A DNA stretch of 63,231 bases. Origin: an uncultured Muribaculaceae bacterium. GTDB lineage: Bacteria; Bacteroidota; Bacteroidia; Bacteroidales; Muribaculaceae. Position numbers and translations under genes: made by a program. Below the pieces are notes generated by a model. That model saw only the letters and a list, made by a program, of their open reading frames with translations, had not been told where the DNA came from and did no database searches. The DNA lies in NCBI GenBank assembly GCA_904502025.1, contig CAJGDJ010000009.1:1-63231 (forward strand), given 5' to 3'. This document shows, one piece after another, positions 62,886 to 63,231 of this stretch (positions are counted from its first letter, which is position 1; each line of letters begins with the position of its first letter).

Positions 62886-63231
62886 TTAGAGTGATGTCAA
62901 ATTTGATGAGATTGTGAACGATTTAACTTGTGAACCACCTGAGAATGTTCCACCTTTTGTTACTTCGTTAAATACTGTGCCGCCACTTACCGAACCACCA
63001 GTGTAAAGTTTATAAGAACTTCCCGATGTAAATTCAGGCAATGTGATGTAACAACCTTGGCTCATTGCTTGTGGAGCTTTGAACGACATAATATGTTGAC
63101 CACTTGAAGTAGTTACAGTAATCAATGTTCCAGCACTAATAGATGATGAATATTTGATTGTTGGCACCTTGCATTGTGTTGTAGTAAGGTTCAACATATT
63201 ACCTTTTTGGTTAATTACTGTACCTCCTGTG
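62886..63231 (-). CDS. C-terminal end of a Cthe_2159-type carbohydrate-binding-domain protein (partial)
   Basis: About 115 residues; the frame stays open to the window edge, so the gene starts beyond it. Pattern: SSISAGTLITVTTSSGQHIM, FTSGSSYKLYTGGSVSGGT and a last strand KSFTISSN. The 'SYKLYTGGSVSGGT..F' end is typical of the secreted parallel-beta carbohydrate-binding proteins of this type. No sorting tail is seen. Family call is from pattern only. Confidence 0.6.
   Translation of the reverse strand, partial: TGGTVINQKGNMLNLTTTQCKVPTIKYSSSISAGTLITVTTSSGQHIMSFKAPQAMSQGCYITLPEFTSGSSYKLYTGGSVSGGTVFNEVTKGGTFSGGSQVKSFTISSNLTSL

Noticed and set aside
1..63231. CRISPR array, rRNA operon, restriction-modification or SusC/SusD locus
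   Set aside because: I looked for regularly spaced repeats, rRNA blocks and the key protein motifs of these systems and found none.

Overview
The window is a 63 kb piece of a Bacteroidales (Bacteroidota) chromosome. The organism call rests on several visible traits: promoters of the Bacteroidota type (TTTG, 19-20 bases, TAnnTTTG) in front of many genes; a Rho factor with a long disordered insert; a lipoprotein Omp85 protein (TamL type); a hybrid two-component regulator with a TPR sensor and AraC output; BspA-type leucine-rich repeats; and C-terminal sorting tails of the type IX secretion kind. A Muribaculaceae-like or other gut Bacteroidales genus would fit, but I cannot fix the genus from sequence alone.

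Layout. 1-9 kb is housekeeping: the gyrB end, rnr, folB, an HD hydrolase, a stand-alone RecB/Cas4-type nuclease, an orphan RNA gene bounded by its own promoter and terminator, ettA, def, ruvX and a glycosyltransferase. 9-21 kb holds a TamL-type assembly protein, a phosphatase, and a sensor kinase that converges on a six-gene operon. That operon encodes an adaptor, two MacB-like permeases, an ATPase, a TolC-like channel and an NtrC-type regulator. It is preceded by what looks like a divergent sigma-54 promoter pair sharing an inverted-repeat activator site; the other promoter reads into a small unknown membrane protein. 21-25 kb carries an AspT-type transporter, thioredoxin, dapA and tRNA-Arg(TCT).

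From the 3' end of this tRNA (24,927-24,939) to a second copy of the same 13 bases (51,351-51,363), followed by a terminator, the DNA looks like a 26.4 kb island integrated at the tRNA gene. Clusters of a TACCTACC motif lie just inside both ends, as expected for integrase arm sites, but no integrase is present. The island holds a transposase remnant, an XRE-ImmA/IrrE regulator with a nonsense-mutated PIN partner, a secreted leucine-rich-repeat protein, and a seven-gene envelope locus. That locus comprises a type IX-type Ig-repeat protein, a beta-barrel protein, a 2,434-residue TANFOR-type protein, an FN3 protein, two lipoproteins and one further exported protein. It is divergent from a TPR hybrid two-component regulator that probably controls it.

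51-63 kb returns to housekeeping: rho (with its own promoter and a ~175-base leader), tilS, DUF456, pheS, nth, a TRIC-type channel, gtrA, a Sel1/SPOR-like protein, ybaK, aroC, a radical SAM protein, guanine deaminase, an exported paralogue of that deaminase lacking zinc ligands, and the 3' end of a carbohydrate-binding-domain protein.

The most notable items are the integrase-less tRNA island with its surface locus and regulator, the bidirectional sigma-54 control region, the orphan ~250-base RNA gene, and the exported pseudo-deaminase.
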